NCBI GenBank assembly: GCA_903928285.1
Contig: CAIYQH010000447.1
Coordinates: 1 to 7,453, forward strand
From: an uncultured Bacteroidales bacterium
GTDB taxonomy: Bacteria; Bacteroidota; Bacteroidia; Bacteroidales; FEN-979
DNA length: 7,453 nucleotides
Direction: 5' to 3'
Numbering within the stretch: the first letter of the stretch is position 1; each line of letters starts with the position of its first letter. The notes beneath the pieces were generated by a model that was not told the DNA's origin, did not search any database, and worked only from the letters and a program-made list of their open reading frames with translations. Position numbers and translations under genes: made by a program. Shown piece after piece: positions 5,091 through 7,453 of the stretch.

Positions 5091-5297
5091 CTACATCCGG
5101 CATTAATTTTTTTTCGGGGGAACCAGGTGCATTAAAATAAAGTTGAATTCGGTCAAACCAGAGTTCCCTCCCCATAGGGAAGTGATTAATAACCAGAGGT
5201 GAACTGTCAAATTAACGATAAGAAATAAACCCGGCTGTATTTCTGCAATAAACTGCTGCTCACAGTGAATTTCGGGGATTCCTTCTTCAGGTAACGG
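5091..5297. other. Intergenic region between acyl-CoA dehydrogenase and the 600-aa gene
   Basis: I see no coding sequence here. It contains a 6-bp hairpin, TTCCCT/AGGGAA (5164-5169/5176-5181), without a T tract on either strand. There is a run of eight T (5107-5114) and the 8-base direct repeat AACCAGAG on both sides of the hairpin (5157-5164 and 5195-5202). No convincing intrinsic terminator for the acyl-CoA dehydrogenase operon is visible. Confidence 0.4.
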
Positions 5298-7001
5298 CTA
5301 AAGCTTGTAGTCGTTCACCTCTTTCGGGTGGCAGTTGTTAATAAAACTTACGGCGGCGACATTCTCGGCGCGGCCCTTCCTGATGAAGATATCGGCACTC
5401 ATGGTATAGTCATCGCTGCGGTTGGCATCATAAAGCAACAGGTAACCAATCAGAATGTTGGCGGCCATCTCAACCAGTCTGCGGGAGTGGAAATCGAAAT
5501 ATTCGTTGTCGCTGTATTCGTTGATCTTCTCGACGGTTTTGGCGAACTGGTCTGTCATTTTTTCAAGAGAACTCCGGAGGTATTCCAGTTCACGTTTTAC
5601 CGGCAATCCGGCCCTTTCGCGCATGACGGAAAGGTAACCTCCATTCCCTACGTAACGGATGGCAGCAACCACCTGCAGCTGCGAGGTGCCTTCATAAATC
5701 GTGGTGATCCGGGCATCGCGGTAAATCCTTTCGATCGGGAAGTCCTTCATATAGCCGGTTCCGCCAAAGACCTGGATGGCATCGTATGCGATCTGGTTGC
5801 AAGCCTCACTCGTATAGAGCTTCAGGAGCGGGGTGAACATATCGGCAAGCTTCTGGTACTGCTTGGCCTCCTGGCGCTCATCAGCCTCTGGTTTACGTTC
5901 CCTGAAGGCAAAATTGTAACATTTGTAAAGGTCGACATAACGCGCTGTCTCGTAAAGCAGCGACCGCATCCCGTCGATCTTTACCCTCATGTTGGTAAGC
6001 ATCTCGTAAACGGCCGGGTACTTGATGATCGCCTTTCCGAATTGCTCGCGCTCTGTTGCGTATTTGTATGCTTCTCGGTAAGCAGCCTCGGCAAGACCTA
6101 CCGACTGTGAACCCACACCCAGGCGGGCTGAGTTCATCAGCGACATGACGTACTTGATCAGCCCCAGCTTGGTATCGCCGATCAGTTTTGCAGGCGCATG
6201 GCGGAATACCAGTTCACAGGTTGGCGATCCTTTGATTCCAAGCTTGTTTTCGATACGCCTCACGGTAACGGCCTTGTCCTTCCGGTCATACACGAACAGC
6301 GACAGCCCGCGGGCATCGGTGGTTCCCTCTTCAGAACGGGCAAGGACAAGCGAAATGTCGGCATCGCCGTTGGTAATAAAACGTTTAACGCCGTCGAGCA
6401 ACCAGCGGTGCCGGTGTGTGTCGTATGTTGCTTTCAGCTGTACCGCCTGGAGGTCGGAACCTGCATCGGGTTCTGTCAGATCCATCGCTGCCGTGGCGCC
6501 TTTGTGGAACCGGGGCAGGAATTCGGCCTTCAACTCATCGGATGCAAATTCGAGGATGGTTTCGGCACAGTCCTGCAGCCCCCAGATATTCGCAAAACCG
6601 GCATCGGCGCGGGATACGATTTCACCTGACATCACATAGGGAACATGGGGCATGTTCAGGCCTTCGTATTCGCGGGGAAGGGTAAAACCTACCAGGCCGG
6701 CCTTTACCAGGGCGTCGTAATTCTGCTGGGTGCCGCGGGCATACTTTACCTCGTTGGCAATCAGCTGAGGGCCCTCCTTGTCGACCGATTCGGCATTGGG
6801 GCCAATGATCCCGCCACTGATTTCGCCGATGATCTCCATGATCTTGTCGTAACTGTCGAGTGCATCTTCGAAATCGAGCGGGGCGAAGTCGTAGGTCTCT
6901 TTCTGGGTATAATCAGACTCTTTCAGCTTCACAATTTTAGCCATCAAAGGATGGGCCAGGTGAAACTTCAGATGAGGGTTGTCGGTATAGAAATTTTCCA
7001 T
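5298..7001 (-). CDS. Acyl-CoA dehydrogenase, long form (567 aa)
   Basis: The enzyme oxidises an acyl-CoA to its 2,3-enoyl-CoA using FAD and passes electrons to electron transfer flavoprotein in the cytoplasm. Visible features include the first family signature AMDLTEPDAGSD (172-183), FITNGDADI (208-216) in the middle beta domain, YATEREQFGKAI (314-325), and the second signature region QVFGGTGYMKD through RIYRDARITTIYEGTSQ (410-441). Glu437 in IYEGT sits at the catalytic-base position of medium-chain acyl-CoA dehydrogenases. At 567 residues it is longer than the usual 380-400. It has about 80 extra N-terminal and 100 extra C-terminal residues, as in the long FadE/DmdC-like subgroup with a helical C-terminal domain. 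The substrate chain cannot be deduced. It begins 7 nt after the etfA stop, so the two are one operon and ETF is the likely electron acceptor. Codon use matches metX. Confidence 0.93.
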   Translation of the reverse strand: MENFYTDNPHLKFHLAHPLMAKIVKLKESDYTQKETYDFAPLDFEDALDSYDKIMEIIGEISGGIIGPNAESVDKEGPQLIANEVKYARGTQQNYDALVKAGLVGFTLPREYEGLNMPHVPYVMSGEIVSRADAGFANIWGLQDCAETILEFASDELKAEFLPRFHKGATAAMDLTEPDAGSDLQAVQLKATYDTHRHRWLLDGVKRFITNGDADISLVLARSEEGTTDARGLSLFVYDRKDKAVTVRRIENKLGIKGSPTCELVFRHAPAKLIGDTKLGLIKYVMSLMNSARLGVGSQSVGLAEAAYREAYKYATEREQFGKAIIKYPAVYEMLTNMRVKIDGMRSLLYETARYVDLYKCYNFAFRERKPEADERQEAKQYQKLADMFTPLLKLYTSEACNQIAYDAIQVFGGTGYMKDFPIERIYRDARITTIYEGTSQLQVVAAIRYVGNGGYLSVMRERAGLPVKRELEYLRSSLEKMTDQFAKTVEKINEYSDNEYFDFHSRRLVEMAANILIGYLLLYDANRSDDYTMSADIFIRKGRAENVAAVSFINNCHPKEVNDYKL

Positions 7002-7008
7002 GATTCTT

Positions 7009-7453
7009 TTACTTCGAATTTTTCTTGTAATACTTGATCATCCTGGGAATTACATCGCCCACAGTGCCAATGACAGTGTAATCGGCTATCTGGTTGATCG
7101 GGGCGTTGATGTCGGTATTGATCGAAATGATCTGGGCCGACTGGTCCATCCCGGCGCGATGCTGCACGGCTCCCGAAATACCGCAGGCAATGTAAAGTTT
7201 GGGTCTGACGGTTACGCCCGTCTGCCCTACCTGCCTCTCGTGTTCCACGAACCCGGCATCCACGGCGGCACGCGAGGCGCCGACCGCGCCCTTGAACTCC
7301 GCGGCCAGATCCTGGATGAAGCCGAACTGGGCCGGGCCGCCTATGCCGCGGCCGCCGGCGACGATGACGTCGGCATCGGCGAGGCTGACCTGATTGCTCG
7401 CGTCGCGGACGGTTTCGAGAATCTGGATCCGGACCTCGCCGACGGCGGCGGGG
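7009..7453 (-). CDS. etfA: Electron transfer flavoprotein alpha subunit, C-terminal part (5' end outside window)
   Basis: The frame is open from the right edge to TAA at 7011-7009, giving 147 visible residues. They carry the FAD domain of ETF alpha in order: VIVAGGRGIGGPAQF, VGASRAAVDAGF, VGQTG, KLYIACGISGAVQH, and the terminal INTDINAPI..ADYTVIGTVGD..P. These line the FAD pocket and the beta-subunit interface. ETF accepts electrons from acyl-CoA dehydrogenases, and the adjacent dehydrogenase 7 nt downstream is the obvious partner. An in-frame GTG at 7263 is not the start, since conserved sequence continues upstream of it. The first 64 visible codons end in G or C in 57 cases, against roughly 58 of the last 83, and GC falls from over 70% to about 42% along the fragment. 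The N-terminal domain and etfB are not visible. Confidence 0.93.
   Translation of the reverse strand, partial: PAAVGEVRIQILETVRDASNQVSLADADVIVAGGRGIGGPAQFGFIQDLAAEFKGAVGASRAAVDAGFVEHERQVGQTGVTVRPKLYIACGISGAVQHRAGMDQSAQIISINTDINAPINQIADYTVIGTVGDVIPRMIKYYKKNSK

Noticed and set aside
5328..6110. Plus-strand 260-codon ORF opposite the acyl-CoA dehydrogenase
   Set aside because: It is antisense to a gene with complete family signatures; long antisense frames are common in such codon usage, and no domain is visible.
6145..7037. Several plus-strand ORFs of 89-164 codons opposite the acyl-CoA dehydrogenase
   Set aside because: All are shadows of the minus-strand gene and mutually overlapping.
1..7453. 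CRISPR array, tRNA, rRNA or insertion sequence
   Set aside because: No regularly spaced repeats, cloverleaf-like segments, transposase motifs or long terminal inverted repeats were seen on either strand.

Overview
The window looks like chromosome from a member of the Bacteroidota, probably an anaerobic or environmental lineage known from metagenomes. Three things point there. Candidate promoters match the Bacteroidota TAnnTTTG -7 element. Start codons lack Shine-Dalgarno sequences. The MetX and homoserine dehydrogenase sequences are of the type I associate with that phylum. No database search was possible, so all family names come from motif recognition.

Left region (1-643): a divergent regulatory hub for sulfur amino acids. 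Two exact TAnnTTTG boxes face away from each other (199-206 on minus, 244-251 on plus). Leftward, a 40-codon ORF with eight Cys codons, five of them consecutive, is followed by an intrinsic terminator. This is the layout of a cysteine-responsive attenuator for a gene beyond the left edge. Rightward, a SAM-I (S-box) riboswitch aptamer at 296-410 heads the metX-hom transcript, followed by a hairpin-rich leader of about 230 nt.

Methionine/threonine branch (644-2979): a 44-codon ORF with an aspartokinase N-terminus, apparently truncated, ends inside the likely metX start (ATGTCTGA). It is followed by metX (homoserine O-acetyltransferase) and hom (homoserine dehydrogenase), which overlap by 17 nt. 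Hom makes homoserine and MetX acetylates it for methionine synthesis, which fits control by SAM.

Middle (2980-5297): a solitary, AT-rich minus-strand gene for a 600-residue multidomain protein. It has an N-terminal Cys/His cluster, pentapeptide-like repeats, a mixed central domain, a GNN-type beta motif and a hydrophobic C-terminal helix. I cannot name its function; the architecture resembles proteins of bacterial conflict systems. A possible gene fragment lies between it and hom.

Right (5298-7453): a minus-strand operon of etfA (3' part only) followed after 7 nt by a long acyl-CoA dehydrogenase, i.e. flavin-linked acyl-CoA oxidation with electron transfer to ETF. The outermost 190 bp of etfA is far more GC-rich than the rest of the gene, which may mean recombination or an assembly chimera.
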